Shown here in pieces: positions 33,701 through 43,012 of a DNA stretch of 64,000 nt. The DNA is from Moorella glycerini. GTDB lineage: Bacteria > Bacillota > DSM-521 > Neomoorellales > Neomoorellaceae. The translations under genes were made by a program, and so were the position numbers. Under the pieces are notes generated by a model. The model was not told the DNA's origin. It was given only the letters and a program-made list of their open reading frames with translations, and made no database searches. Numbering within the stretch: the first letter of the stretch is position 1; the number at the start of each line of letters is the position of its first letter. Location of the stretch: assembly GCF_009735625.1 (NCBI RefSeq), contig NZ_CP046244.1, positions 3,360,909 through 3,424,908 on the forward strand. Direction: 5' to 3'.

Positions 33701-34426
33701 TTAAAATAGCTGCTCCAACACCCTGTCCTGGAGTAGCTCTTCCGGGTTTCCTGTTTTCCAGATACGCCCTTTTTTCATGAGCACCAGGCGGTCGCACAAT
33801 CCAGTCAACCCCGCCAGGGAATGGGTAACCATTAAAGTAGTTAACTTGCGTTCCTTGTGAATCCGTTGTACCAGCTGTAATATTTGCTGCTGCGCCCGCC
33901 GGTCCAGGGAAGCGGTGGGTTCATCCAGCAGGAGAATTGACGGTTCCTGGGCCAGGGCGCGGGCGATGGCTACCCGCTGCTGTTCGCCGCCGGAAAGATG
34001 GCCGATGGGACGCCCGGACAAAGCCGTCATACCTACCAGCTCCAGCATGCGGTCTACTACCTGCCAATCGCCGGGTCCCGGCCGGCGGAAAAAGCCCAGT
34101 CGGCCGTAACGCCCCATCATGACTACTTCCCTGGCCGTTACCGGCATGCGGGGATCAATAACCGGCAACTGAGGAACGTAGCCAATTCTACTGCGGAGGT
34201 CCGCCGGGCAGCCACGCGCCAGGTTATGGCCCAGGACCCACACCTCTCCCTGGAGCAAATGTCCCAGGCCATTGACCAGGGTTAGCAGTGTCGTTTTCCC
34301 GGCCCCGTTGGGACCAATGATCCCTATTATTTCCCCTGCTTTAATCTCCAGCGACACGCCGCGCAGCGCTACATCTTCACGATAGGATACTACTGCATTT
34401 TTAATTTTAATAACTACTGGTACCAT
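33701..34426 (-). CDS. znuC: Metal ABC transporter ATP-binding protein (ZnuC/TroB family)
   Basis: 241 residues. Walker A GPNGAGKT near residue 38, Q-loop YVPQLPVI, signature LSGGEQQRVAIARAL, Walker B ILLLDEPTASLD and switch MVTHSLAGL are intact. It starts 12 bases after the binding-protein gene and energises the importer with ZnuB-like permease. Confidence 0.92.
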   Translation of the reverse strand: MVPVVIKIKNAVVSYREDVALRGVSLEIKAGEIIGIIGPNGAGKTTLLTLVNGLGHLLQGEVWVLGHNLARGCPADLRSRIGYVPQLPVIDPRMPVTAREVVMMGRYGRLGFFRRPGPGDWQVVDRMLELVGMTALSGRPIGHLSGGEQQRVAIARALAQEPSILLLDEPTASLDRRAQQQILQLVQRIHKERKLTTLMVTHSLAGLTGLCDRLVLMKKGRIWKTGNPEELLQDRVLEQLF

Positions 34427-34438
34427 TGCTTTTCTTCC

Positions 34439-35293
34439 CTAGTGGGGGATGGACGCCAGCAGCAATTCGACGTTTTTTTGTACAGCTTGGTCCCATTTGT
34501 CTGTTCCCGGAAGGCCGCCGGGAAAGTTGGAAATAGTAACCCTGGGTATTCCCAGTTCCCTGGCAATGCCGGCCCCGGCATCCGGCCCGCTCTGGAGATT
34601 GTCAATTATCAATTTTACTCCTGCCTGCCGGCCCTTATCTACCAGCTCTTTTACCCGCTGTGGCGTAAGTTCTTCCGGACGGCCATAAGTAGCTACCACC
34701 TGAAAACCGGCCCAGCGCACAAAGCCCTCTTGCTGGTCGGAACAAAGAACTTTCAACTTTCCCGCACCCGCTGCCTGCAGGCGGGCCCGCATTTCTTTTT
34801 CCACCTTGGCTGCCTGATCCATTGCTTCCCGGGCATTGGCCTTATAGTAATCTTTATTAGCCTGGTCTTTCTCAGCGAGTATATCGGCTACGGTCTGGAG
34901 GGCCTGCTGCCATACCGGCGGTGCCATCCAGTTACCCTTTACGGCTACCGGAACCACTTCTAACTGGGGATTTTTGGCGGAGGCCACTAATTCTTTGGTA
35001 AAAAGTTTGCCCTGCCAGTCATGCATCAGGAAAACCCGGGCCTGGCTAAGCACTGCTACATCGGAAGGCTTGATGTCGAAGTGTCCGGGGCAGGAGGCCG
35101 GCGGGATAATATTCTTTACTTCCACCCTGTCCTTACCTACTTCCTGCACAGCAGTCATCCAAAGAGAGGTGCCGGTTACTACCTTGAGCTTATTACTCGT
35201 TTGCCGGGAATTACAACCAGTAGCAACAAATAGCAAAAGGAATAGCAAAACGATATTGACCAGGAAACGACTCATGGTTCTTGAGGAAAACAT
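34439..35293 (-). CDS. znuA: Metal-binding lipoprotein (ZnuA/TroA family)
   Basis: 284 residues with a signal segment and lipobox FVATGC. The mature part has the cluster A-I metal-binding plan: PPASCPGHFDIKPSD (metal His), a second candidate His in LMHDWQGK, and a C-terminal VTISNFPGGLPG. It lacks the long His-rich loop typical of many zinc-specific ZnuA proteins, so Mn or another metal is possible. ATG at 35293 follows GGGAGGTAG. A hairpin with a T run lies 65 bases upstream and may terminate readthrough. Confidence 0.86.
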   Translation of the reverse strand: MFSSRTMSRFLVNIVLLFLLLFVATGCNSRQTSNKLKVVTGTSLWMTAVQEVGKDRVEVKNIIPPASCPGHFDIKPSDVAVLSQARVFLMHDWQGKLFTKELVASAKNPQLEVVPVAVKGNWMAPPVWQQALQTVADILAEKDQANKDYYKANAREAMDQAAKVEKEMRARLQAAGAGKLKVLCSDQQEGFVRWAGFQVVATYGRPEELTPQRVKELVDKGRQAGVKLIIDNLQSGPDAGAGIARELGIPRVTISNFPGGLPGTDKWDQAVQKNVELLLASIPH

Positions 35294-35357
35294 AATATCT
35301 ACCTCCCAAAATTTCGAAATGCAGTTCTGGCCCGGAGCCTATTCCTGGCAAACAAAA

Positions 35358-35400
35358 AACCATGGAAGCAGCTCCGCGCCGGCGAAGAACCTCCATGGTT
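35358..35400. terminator. Bidirectional hairpin terminator upstream of znuA
   Basis: AACCATGGA / TCCATGGTT stem with a GC-rich inner loop; A/T runs on both sides give TTTTTTG on the minus strand and CTCTTTTTT on the plus strand. It sits between the HD-GYP operon and znuA. It could end the upstream operon or act as an attenuator in the znuA leader. Confidence 0.65.
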
Positions 35401-35479
35401 CTCTTTTTTACCCTGGCTCCCTGCCAGGTAATTTAGCCACAAATTATATTCGTCACTGGTTTAAAAATTCCTTTTCGGT

Positions 35480-35708
35480 CAGCACTAGGATATCTTGCAA
35501 CAACACCTTATTAGCGTCGTTATCTTCAATTTATAAGATTGGCCTCTTTTTCCTCCTCTCGGGTCAGGGTAAGGCCGTCCCCGGCCAGGATGCGGCAGAA
35601 AACATCCACTATTTCCGGATCAAACTGGCTGCCGGCGCAGCGCCGCAATTCCTTCACGGCAAATATTTTAATGATAATGTCGCCAAACAGAGCACCCATC
35701 CAAACCGC
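35480..35708 (-). pseudogene. Remnants of an HD-GYP C-terminus and a receiver-protein N-terminus
   Basis: On the minus strand, 35700-35537 reads AVKELRRCAGSQFDPEIV then DVFCRILAGDGLTLTREE to a stop, the C-terminal tail of an HD-GYP protein with no front. Directly after it, 35537-35480 reads IEDNDANKVLLQDILVLT with a stop codon before it, the start of a CheY-like receiver. The same two pieces in the same order occur at 43013-43500, where the receiver is intact. The remainder of the 431-base gap 35294-35724 has no gene. Confidence 0.7.
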
Positions 35709-35724
35709 CAGTATACCGGTGCCT

Positions 35725-37248
35725 TCAATCCTTTAAGATTTCATAGATTTCCTCAAGGTGGGAGGCAACCCGTTGGAAAGTCGCTAAAACCGCCGGGTCA
35801 AAATGCTCTGGCCGGACCCGCCCGTCGCCGATAATGATTATCTGGCAGGCTTCTTCGTGGGAAAAGGCCGGCTTATAACTGCGCTTATTTCTCAAGGCGT
35901 CATAAATGTCAGCCAGGGCGACAATCCTCCCCGCCAGGGAAATCTCTTCACCCTTTAGCCCCGCGGGATAGCCGCTGCCGTCCCATTTCTCATGGTGATG
36001 CAGGGCCACCTCCCGGGCCATTTTTAAGTGCAAGGCATCGCCAAGGATCCTGGCGCCATAGATCGTATGCTGCTGCATTATTCGCCATTCAGCAGGTGTT
36101 AACCGGTCGGGTTTTCGTAAAATGTCCGGATGGATGTGAACCTTCCCTACATCATGCATCTGGGCTGCCAGGGCAATCTCCCGGCAAAAGTTTTCCGCAC
36201 AGCCAAGGTCCCGGGCCAATTCCCGGGCAAAAATCCCCACCCTGGTGATGTGATTGCCGGTGTCTTCGTCGTTGGCCTCGGCGGCCCGGGCCAGGGCTTT
36301 AATGGTATAATGAAAGGCTTCTTCCTTTTCCCTTATTTGCCCGCCTACCAGTTGCAAAAACTGGCTGTAGGTAAGGAGGTTGCGCAGGACGTCCAGTTCA
36401 TAGGCCGTCACCCCGGCGGGATAGTTAAAGGCCACTACCAGGAAGGGATGATGATAATAGCCGGCGTAATTGTACCAGGGACCAGGGCCAGCCGGCAAAC
36501 TGGTCTTCACAAAAGTGAAGACGGCTTCTCCCTTCTCGTCCTCCCGGTTGCCAAAAACGCCTTCCCTTCCTGCCCGGAGGAGGAGCTCCCCGGCGGGAGA
36601 ATCTTCGGGCAGAGCGAAAGCCACGGCCTCACTATGGATAGTGCCGCCCTGACGGCGATAAAGCCACCCCTCCCAGCTCTCCGGCCCGCTCACCGTGGCT
36701 ACCAGAACTGCCTCCGGCGCCCTTTCCTTTAAGCCAAGCAATTGCTGTAATAATTCCTTCCTGGCTGTTTCCAGTTTAAACTGGAGGGGATCAAAACTCC
36801 CGAGGAGGCCTTCCACATGGCGGGTTATATAGTTGATATGCTGGTGAGCATAGCGGAGCTGGTCGTTTAAATGCTTGACCCGTAATAATGACCGCACGCG
36901 GGTCGTCAGTTCTAACTCATTGAAAGGTTTGCTCAAAAAGTCGTCGGCCCCGGCATTCAGGCCCCGCACCCGGTCTTCTAGCTGATCCAGGGCGGTGACC
37001 ATGATAACGGGTATAAAGCGCGTGGTCTCATCATCCTTTAGCATCCGGCAAATGGTGAACCCGTCCAGACGGGGCATCATCACATCCAGGAGTATCAGGT
37101 CGGGGTTTTCCCGGGCGACCTTGGCCAGGGCGCCCTCGCCGTCCTTTGCCGTTAAAACTTCATACCCCAACGGCGCCAGCATGGCCTCCATTAAGACCAG
37201 GTTCATCTCTTCGTCGTCAACGACCAGGATTTTGGGCCTCTTCTCCAC
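35725..37248 (-). CDS. Response regulator with HD-GYP cyclic-di-GMP phosphodiesterase domain
   Basis: 507 residues. Receiver at about 5-125 (VVDDEE, phosphoacceptor in ILLDVMMPR, Lys in LSKPF), then a GAF-like or unassigned middle (about 170-310), and an HD-GYP domain at about 325-500 with MHDVGKVHI, ALHHHEKWDGSGYPAGL and ALADIYDALRN. All HD and GYP residues are present, so c-di-GMP hydrolysis is expected, controlled by phosphorylation. GTG at 37248 follows AGGAGGAG and overlaps the preceding receiver gene. It ends a three-gene signalling operon with the kinase at 37666. Confidence 0.9.
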   Translation of the reverse strand: MEKRPKILVVDDEEMNLVLMEAMLAPLGYEVLTAKDGEGALAKVARENPDLILLDVMMPRLDGFTICRMLKDDETTRFIPVIMVTALDQLEDRVRGLNAGADDFLSKPFNELELTTRVRSLLRVKHLNDQLRYAHQHINYITRHVEGLLGSFDPLQFKLETARKELLQQLLGLKERAPEAVLVATVSGPESWEGWLYRRQGGTIHSEAVAFALPEDSPAGELLLRAGREGVFGNREDEKGEAVFTFVKTSLPAGPGPWYNYAGYYHHPFLVVAFNYPAGVTAYELDVLRNLLTYSQFLQLVGGQIREKEEAFHYTIKALARAAEANDEDTGNHITRVGIFARELARDLGCAENFCREIALAAQMHDVGKVHIHPDILRKPDRLTPAEWRIMQQHTIYGARILGDALHLKMAREVALHHHEKWDGSGYPAGLKGEEISLAGRIVALADIYDALRNKRSYKPAFSHEEACQIIIIGDGRVRPEHFDPAVLATFQRVASHLEEIYEILKD

Positions 37249-37624
37249 CCGCTTTTTCTCCTCCCAGAAAGCTGGTTAAAGCCTGTAAGATAGCGTCAAT
37301 ATCAATCGGTTTGGTCAGGTAGGCATTACCCCCGGCGGCCCGGAAAAACTCCTTCTCCCTTTCATAGGCATAAGAACTGACGGCAATAACAGGAATATCC
37401 CGGGTCAAGGGATCATTTTTCAGGATTTTAGTGGCGCTGATGCCGTCCAGGCGGGGCAACTGAATATCCATGAGGATCAAGTGTGGGCGCCGCTCGCGCG
37501 CCAGGCGGACACCTTCTTCTCCATTGGCCGCTTCTAAAACCTCATACCCGTTAATAGCCAGAATGTCTCGCAGCAAAACGCGGTTGGCTTCATTATCTTC
37601 TACTACCAAGATTTGCGCCGCCAT
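37217..37624 (-). CDS. Single-domain CheY-like response regulator
   Basis: 135 residues: a receiver only (VEDNEANRVLLRDIL acidic pair, LILMDIQLPR phosphoacceptor, YLTKPID Lys) plus a short Gly/Glu-rich tail. It has no output domain and probably passes phosphate between the kinase at 37666 and the HD-GYP regulator at 35725. It is a close paralogue of the receiver at 43013 and of the remnant at 35480-35537. ATG at 37624 follows GGAGGTG. Confidence 0.9.
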   Translation of the reverse strand: MAAQILVVEDNEANRVLLRDILAINGYEVLEAANGEEGVRLARERRPHLILMDIQLPRLDGISATKILKNDPLTRDIPVIAVSSYAYEREKEFFRAAGGNAYLTKPIDIDAILQALTSFLGGEKAGGEEAQNPGR

Positions 37625-37665
37625 AATGTTTGCACCTCCATTAGCGGCATGATCCCTGACAGGTG

Positions 37666-39105
37666 TTATCTTTGCTCCCCCGTTTCCGCTTGCACCGGCA
37701 GGGTAAAATAGAAGGTGCTGCCTTTACCAAGGCCGGCGCTTTCCACCCATACTCTGCCCCCATGCAGTTCAACCAGGCGGCGGACCAAGGCCAGCCCCAA
37801 CCCTGTCCCTTCGTACTGCCGGGTATAACTGCCATCGCCCTGGACGAAAGCCTCGAAAATCCTCTCCTGGTCTTCCGGCGCGATGCCGATGCCCGTATCG
37901 GCGACGCTCACTTGTACCTGATCACCGCCCAGGAGCCGGGCCTGGATGGTAATCTTGCCGCCGTCGGGGGTAAATTTGACGGCATTGCTCAGGAGGTTAT
38001 AAACAATCTGCTTGACTTTACGCTCGTCGGCGGTAAGTTCCGGTATGTCCGGGTCGACCTGTAAAGTAATCTCCAGCCGGTGCCGCGCCGCCTTCTCTTT
38101 CACCATAATCAAGCTGTTCTGCAGCAATTTTTGCAGGGAGAAGGTAGACAGGTCTAATTCCAGTTTGCCGGCTTCGATCTTTGACAGGTCAAGGACGTCG
38201 TTGATCAAGCTTAACAGATGCTGGCCGCTGGTTAAAATGTAATCGATATACTTGCTTTGTTTTTCAGTTAAGGTCCCATAGTATTGCTTCTGCAATACCT
38301 GGGCAAAGCCGATAATGGCGTTCAGGGGCGTGCGCAATTCATGGCTCATATTGGCCAGGAACTCGGATTTCATCTGGGAGGCGGCAACAAGTTCCCGCAC
38401 GGCCTGCTGGAGCTTCTTTTCTCTATCAATTAAATCGAGGTTTTGCCTTTCTATTTGCCGTGTCTTGATAAAAAGCATCCACCCCAGCACGCCAATTACA
38501 ATCAGGAATACTACCGTTGCAACCAGAGTATGGACGGCAAGGCGTTGATGCATGGACTGCATGGCCTGCACCTGTTGCTCCCGGTAACCCTGAATAATCC
38601 TTTCTAATTCATCAAAATCATCCCGCAGGGCGTCCATCACTTTTTTGCTCCCGGCAAAATCGACTGCCGCAGCCAGCGATTTTACTGTTGCTTCCGGAGC
38701 CATTCCCTGCCGTTGGGCAATGGCCGGTTCAACAATCAGGGTAATCCAGCTACTAATTTCGTAATTAATTTTGTCAAGGGAGGCCAGGAAACCGCTATCC
38801 CCGGCCATGAGCTCTTTTAATTTACTGAAGCAATCCTTAATTTCCTGCCGGGCTTCATAATAAGGCTCAAGATACCTGCGGTCGCCGGTTAGGAGGTAGC
38901 CCCGTACACCGGTTTCCATGTCCACGACCAGCTTTTCAAGGCTTTTCAGATCGTAGAGGACCGCGTAACCTTCCCGGCCCACCAGGTAATACTTCCCGGC
39001 CAGTTCATTTAGCTGTTTATGTAGCCAGACAGTCTGGGCTATGACGCCGATGATTAAAAGTATTAGAATAATAATCAGCAACCGTGAATTAAAGTACTTT
39101 TTCAT
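37666..39105 (-). CDS. CHASE3-type membrane sensor histidine kinase
   Basis: About 479 residues. Helix at about 9-28, an extracytoplasmic CHASE3-like domain ([24 protein letters not shown]), a second helix near 205-225, a HisKA box ([25 protein letters not shown] cut here by motif) and an HATPase with N, G1 and G2 boxes ([35 protein letters not shown]). All catalytic elements are intact. ATG at 39105 with GAGGTGG upstream is preferred over GTG at 39120. It probably drives the two response regulators that follow it. The signal is unknown. Confidence 0.9.
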   Translation of the reverse strand: MKKYFNSRLLIIILILLIIGVIAQTVWLHKQLNELAGKYYLVGREGYAVLYDLKSLEKLVVDMETGVRGYLLTGDRRYLEPYYEARQEIKDCFSKLKELMAGDSGFLASLDKINYEISSWITLIVEPAIAQRQGMAPEATVKSLAAAVDFAGSKKVMDALRDDFDELERIIQGYREQQVQAMQSMHQRLAVHTLVATVVFLIVIGVLGWMLFIKTRQIERQNLDLIDREKKLQQAVRELVAASQMKSEFLANMSHELRTPLNAIIGFAQVLQKQYYGTLTEKQSKYIDYILTSGQHLLSLINDVLDLSKIEAGKLELDLSTFSLQKLLQNSLIMVKEKAARHRLEITLQVDPDIPELTADERKVKQIVYNLLSNAVKFTPDGGKITIQARLLGGDQVQVSVADTGIGIAPEDQERIFEAFVQGDGSYTRQYEGTGLGLALVRRLVELHGGRVWVESAGLGKGSTFYFTLPVQAETGEQR

Positions 39106-39453
39106 TGCCGGAACAACCACCTCTTACCCTTTCGTTCGGCATGAATAAGCTCTTGCATCCGTATCAAGTAGTTCTTTACCATCAGCGTCTACTCTGACAC
39201 TGTAATTATATGAACACCTTTTCTTATCGTCAAGAAAATTTTTCCCTTCTTAACTTATTTATCCTTTCATTCGATTGCTTAACACCCATGCCTGGAAGGT
39301 GCAAACAATCAGGAAGCCATTATGCTTTCTTTTGGTGTTTCGCTTTTTTACTCTTCGATAAAAACCGAAGTTGTTGTGTCTAAGTCAACCATTGACCAGA
39401 AAAAATAAGGACAGCGATTTAGCTGTCCCCATCGGTCTTATTTTTATATTCTC
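39106..39453. other. Intergenic stretch between PepSY gene and sensor kinase
   Basis: A 348-base AT-rich stretch without a credible gene. It contains the terminator of the PepSY gene (39409-39428) and should hold the promoter of the kinase operon starting at 39105, which I could not place. No riboswitch signature was recognised, including none for cyclic-di-GMP. Confidence 0.5.
39409..39428 (-). terminator. Rho-independent terminator after the PepSY gene
   Basis: GGACAGC TAAATC GCTGTCC followed on the minus strand by TTATTTTTT, about 25 bases after the PepSY stop. Confidence 0.85.
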
Positions 39454-40020
39454 TTACTCTTCCTGCTGAATATTATCATTGTCTACGCTGTGACGTCCCT
39501 CTTCCAACCGTCCTTTTTCACCGTCCCTGCCATTATCCCGGGCCAGCACTTGGCCGTTGCCGGCATCCACCTTTACATCTACTATACCGCCGGCAGTCTG
39601 GACTTCTACGCTGTAGACCAGGTTGCCATTTTCGTTGTCCAGGGAAACTTTTTTCACCGTTCCCGGCACTGCCTTCAAGGCGGCATCCTTGGCGGCGTCA
39701 GCGGTAATCTTAGCTTTAGCCTGCAGGGCCTGGCTTTCGGCGGCTTCGCCCTGTTTTTCATTAGCGTCGTTAACTTCGGTATCGGTGTCATTTTGCGGGT
39801 TGGCTACTTTGATGCTGGCGTTGTATGCCGGCTGCTGGTTGTCTGGCGTCTGCTGGTGGCCGGTTGCCGGCGCTGTACTGACTGGGGAGGCACTCTGGAC
39901 TACGGCCGGGAGGGGAGTAATAGCCGCTTTTGCGGGCTGGTTGTAAAATACGCCCATACCTGCGACCGCGCCCAGCAACATCACTCCTGTCGTTAGCGAG
40001 GCAAGCAATTTTTTGTTCAT
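39454..40020 (-). CDS. Secreted PepSY-domain protein
   Basis: 188 residues. A clear signal peptide (KKLLASLTTGVMLLGAVAGMGVF) with likely cleavage after AKA, a Pro/Gln/Asn-rich linker (about 35-95), then a PepSY domain (KAKITADAAKDAALKAVPGTVKKV, VYSVEVQT, VDAGNGQVL). PepSY proteins are thought to inhibit or bind extracytoplasmic proteases or sense the envelope. It follows the two-component pair and PAP2 gene in the same orientation, a frequent association. It is likely controlled by the regulator at 42192. Confidence 0.87.
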   Translation of the reverse strand: MNKKLLASLTTGVMLLGAVAGMGVFYNQPAKAAITPLPAVVQSASPVSTAPATGHQQTPDNQQPAYNASIKVANPQNDTDTEVNDANEKQGEAAESQALQAKAKITADAAKDAALKAVPGTVKKVSLDNENGNLVYSVEVQTAGGIVDVKVDAGNGQVLARDNGRDGEKGRLEEGRHSVDNDNIQQEE

Positions 40021-40141
40021 TTTTACCTTTCCCCTTTCTGCAATTTAGTTTATCGGGTACCCGATGCTTATAAAATAAGCCCTTGAAATTAAAGGGCCAT
40101 TAAGGGACGATTAGACTTTTTTAATAGGTGGCCGGCTTGGC

Positions 40142-40684
40142 TTAAGGCAGCATCAGGGCCAGGCGTTTCGCCCAGGGCATTACATAGGGCCATAAATTTT
40201 CCACTATTATGCTTGCCCCTACACCAACTACAGCGCCGCCAAGCACGTCGAGGGGATAATGGACGCCGACATAAACCCTGGCCAGCATTAACAAAAAACT
40301 CAAAGCCATCATACCATAATGTACCTTTTTAGCCCGCATGCTCCAGGTTAGCCCCCAGGCGCCGGCCGCGTGGTCGCTGGGAAAAGAGGCATCCTGGCTG
40401 GGAGGAATCAATAGCTTGACCTTATGATGCATAAAAGGACGGGGCCGGTAATAGCAGGCATTGATGAGGACATTAAAGCCCAGCGCCAGGGCGGCTGCTG
40501 TCATGGCTCTGAGAACCGTAAGCCGCTCCTCCACCAAATTTTCTCCCCGGCTGCCAAACCATAAGTAAAGTAAGGGTAATAATAAAACAAAGGGACCATA
40601 AAGGGCCAGATAACGCATTACCAGATCAATACTATGCCACTGCCCGGCTAAATTATTTATAGCCACAAAGAGACGCCAATCCAT
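40142..40684 (-). CDS. PAP2-family membrane phosphatase (BcrC/UppP-like)
   Basis: 180 residues, about five helices and the three PAP2 phosphatase motifs: a K/R-rich CYYRPRPF, PSDHAAGAWG and RVYVGVHYPLDVLGG. It probably dephosphorylates undecaprenyl pyrophosphate or another isoprenoid/lipid phosphate at the outer face of the membrane. ATG at 40684 follows AAAGGGGGATT. It lies between the histidine kinase and PepSY genes, consistent with an envelope-stress regulon. The exact substrate is unknown. Confidence 0.87.
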   Translation of the reverse strand: MDWRLFVAINNLAGQWHSIDLVMRYLALYGPFVLLLPLLYLWFGSRGENLVEERLTVLRAMTAAALALGFNVLINACYYRPRPFMHHKVKLLIPPSQDASFPSDHAAGAWGLTWSMRAKKVHYGMMALSFLLMLARVYVGVHYPLDVLGGAVVGVGASIIVENLWPYVMPWAKRLALMLP

Positions 40685-40774
40685 TTTAAAATCCCCCTTT
40701 TAACCTTTTCCTCCTGTTATTTTTGATAGTCCCCTGGCTGAAATCAGAAAAAATAGGGCGCGGAAATTGTCTCT

Positions 40775-42154
40775 TCACACAGCCGGTAACCGCACCTTAA
40801 AGGTTGTCCCCTGCCCCACCGTGCTTTCTACCTCAATTTTGCCACCATGGGCCCGAGCAATCCACTCGCAAATAGACAGCCCCAGGCCAAAACCGCCTTC
40901 CGACCGGGAACGTGCTTTATCGACCCGGTAAAAACGCTCAAAGATATGGGGCAGGTGCTCCGGGGGGATACCGGCTCCCGTATCTTGCACCTTTAGCAGG
41001 GCTTGCCTTCCCCGCCGTTCCAGGCTGACGACCACCTCACCTGCCGGCGTGTATTTAATGGCATTATCCACCAGGTTGGCCAGGAGCTGGGTCAGGCGCG
41101 TCTGGTCACCGCGAACGACCACGTTTTCCTTTATTATCTTTTTCAGCCGCAAACCCTTTGCCGCCGCTATCCCCTGCCATTCGGCCGTGACGCCTTCCAC
41201 CAGTTCACCCAAATCCAGGGGTTCCATCTCCAACTGTTCCATCCTGTCGTCACTCCGGGCCAGGAGCAATAACTTGGCGACCAGGTTACCCATCCACGCC
41301 GCCTGGTCGCGGATGATTGCCAGGGCCTGGCGGTATTCTTCCGGCGAATGTTGCCGGTTTAAAACCGCCTCGGCCTGGCTGCGGATGACGGCCAGGGGGG
41401 TGCGGAGTTCATGGGAGGCGTCGGCGGTAAACTGCCGCTGGCGCTGGAAGGCCCGGTCCAAGCGATCCAGCATCTCGTCCAGGGTGGCCACCAGGTGACC
41501 CACCTCGTCGTTACCGTGGGGCAGGTCCAGGCGCCTGCTGAGGTCAGTAGCGCTGATCTGGCGCGCTTTGGCGGCAATTCTATCAATAGGCTTTAGCGCC
41601 CGCCGGGCCAGGAAAATACCACCGCCGGCCGCTACCACCAGGGTTAAAGGTATGGCGATGAGGATGAATAATAGCAGCTTGTTCAGGGGAGCCTCGGCTT
41701 CTTCTTCGGAGCGTGCCACCGCGAGCCAGGCGAGTTGTTGGCCCTGCTCCTTAACAGGTACCAGAAGTACCCGCCATTCGTTTCCTTGAGCCTCTACTGT
41801 TCGCGGTTGATTGACGGGAAAACTCTTTACCTGTAAACGGGTAAGCGGGTTCGCCGGCATGTTTGTACTGAGGATTTTGCCCCCGGCGTCGTAAAGGCCG
41901 ATATATGTTCCCGGTAAAAGGGGTAATGTCGGGTCCAAGCGGAGCTGGCCGTTTTCAGCATCCAGGCTGCTTGAAACCTGCTCCCCCTGGGACATTAGCA
42001 CGGCGTCCAATTCCCGTTGCAGGCTTAAGGACATATTGAAATAGATAAAGGCGCTGAAACCGGCTAATATCAAGGAAAGCAAGAAGACATACCAGGCCGT
42101 CAACCGCCAGCGCAAGGGAATGTCGCGGAGCCGGGTTAAAAATTGTTGCTGCAA
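40775..42154 (-). CDS. HAMP-containing sensor histidine kinase (OmpR-type partner)
   Basis: About 459 residues: an N-terminal helix (LTAWYVFLLSLILAGFSAFIYF), an extracellular region of about 130 residues, a second helix, HAMP (RRALKPIDRIAAKARQI), HisKA with [16 protein letters not shown], and HATPase with NLVDNAIKYTP, VQDTGAGIPPE and GGFGLGLSI. The open frame runs up to 42307 and into the response-regulator gene. TTG at 42154, seven bases after GGGAGG, is the likely start and lies 37 bases past that gene's stop. Partner of the regulator at 42192. Confidence 0.9.
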   Translation of the reverse strand: MQQQFLTRLRDIPLRWRLTAWYVFLLSLILAGFSAFIYFNMSLSLQRELDAVLMSQGEQVSSSLDAENGQLRLDPTLPLLPGTYIGLYDAGGKILSTNMPANPLTRLQVKSFPVNQPRTVEAQGNEWRVLLVPVKEQGQQLAWLAVARSEEEAEAPLNKLLLFILIAIPLTLVVAAGGGIFLARRALKPIDRIAAKARQISATDLSRRLDLPHGNDEVGHLVATLDEMLDRLDRAFQRQRQFTADASHELRTPLAVIRSQAEAVLNRQHSPEEYRQALAIIRDQAAWMGNLVAKLLLLARSDDRMEQLEMEPLDLGELVEGVTAEWQGIAAAKGLRLKKIIKENVVVRGDQTRLTQLLANLVDNAIKYTPAGEVVVSLERRGRQALLKVQDTGAGIPPEHLPHIFERFYRVDKARSRSEGGFGLGLSICEWIARAHGGKIEVESTVGQGTTFKVRLPAV

Positions 42155-42191
42155 GTCAAGGCCTCCCATACCGGGTTTTGCGCAGGTTGTT

Positions 42192-42872
42192 TCAGCTTGC
42201 GCCGGGCTCTCGCAGGCAATAGCCGCTGCCGCGAATGGTATAGAGTAACTTGGGTTCAAAATTATCGTCGATTTTCCGCCGCAGGTAGCGGATATAGACG
42301 TCGACAATATTGGACATGCCGCTGAAGTCGTAATCCCAGACGTGTTCGGCTATCTGGGTCCGGGTCAACACCCGGTTGGGATTGCGCATCAAGTACTCCA
42401 GCAGGGCGTATTCTTTATTGGTCAGTCTAATTTCCCGGCTCCCCCGGCGCACTTGATGGGAAACCGTATCCATGACCAGGTCCCCGACCTGGAGGATAGT
42501 GCTCTTATTCTCGCTTTCCCGGCGCAGTAAAGCCCGGACACGGGCCAGGAGCTCGTCCAGGGCAAAGGGTTTGGTGAGGTAATCGTCGGCCCCAGCGTCC
42601 AGCCCCTTTACCTTGTCGGCCACCGTATCCCGGGCTGTAAGCATGAGGACGGGAGCGTTGATGCGCTCATTTCTCAGGCGCCGGATAACTTCCATCCCGT
42701 CCAGCCGGGGCAGCATCAGATCCAGGATTATCAAGTCGTAGATGACCGTTTCCGCAAAGGCGACCCCCTCCTCGCCGTCATAGGCAATATCGACAGCATA
42801 CCCTTCTTCTTGCAAACAGCGGGCCAGGGTACGGGCCAGGAAAGTTTCATCCTCGACGACCAGGATACGCAT
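42192..42872 (-). CDS. OmpR/PhoB-family response regulator
   Basis: 226 residues: receiver with VVEDETF, LIILDLMLPR and LTKPFALDELLAR, followed by an OmpR-type winged helix (REIRLTNKEYALLEYLMRNPN, VWDYDFSGMSNIVDVYIRYL). ATG at 42872 follows GGAGGCACG. It starts the RR - kinase - PAP2 - PepSY run and likely regulates those genes. Confidence 0.93.
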   Translation of the reverse strand: MRILVVEDETFLARTLARCLQEEGYAVDIAYDGEEGVAFAETVIYDLIILDLMLPRLDGMEVIRRLRNERINAPVLMLTARDTVADKVKGLDAGADDYLTKPFALDELLARVRALLRRESENKSTILQVGDLVMDTVSHQVRRGSREIRLTNKEYALLEYLMRNPNRVLTRTQIAEHVWDYDFSGMSNIVDVYIRYLRRKIDDNFEPKLLYTIRGSGYCLREPGAS

Positions 42873-42944
42873 GATACGTGCCTCCTTGCAGCTCCTGCCA
42901 TTTATTACTTATTGTAAAGCATAAACATTAAAATAAGATGAAAA

Positions 42945-42967
42945 ACCCGGCCTTCTTGTCGGCCGGG
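42945..42967 (-). terminator. Rho-independent terminator after the single-domain receiver
   Basis: CCCGGCC GACAAGAA GGCCGGG followed by TTTTTC on the minus strand, 46 bases after the receiver stop at 43013. Confidence 0.85.
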
Positions 42968-43012
42968 TAGGTCCGCACGGTAATAGCTAAGCTAATCGGC
43001 TCTGCGGGGAGG

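Noticed and set aside
39106-39453. Cyclic-di-GMP riboswitch before the HD-GYP operon
   Set aside because: The GEMM core and tetraloop-receptor pattern could not be found on either strand.
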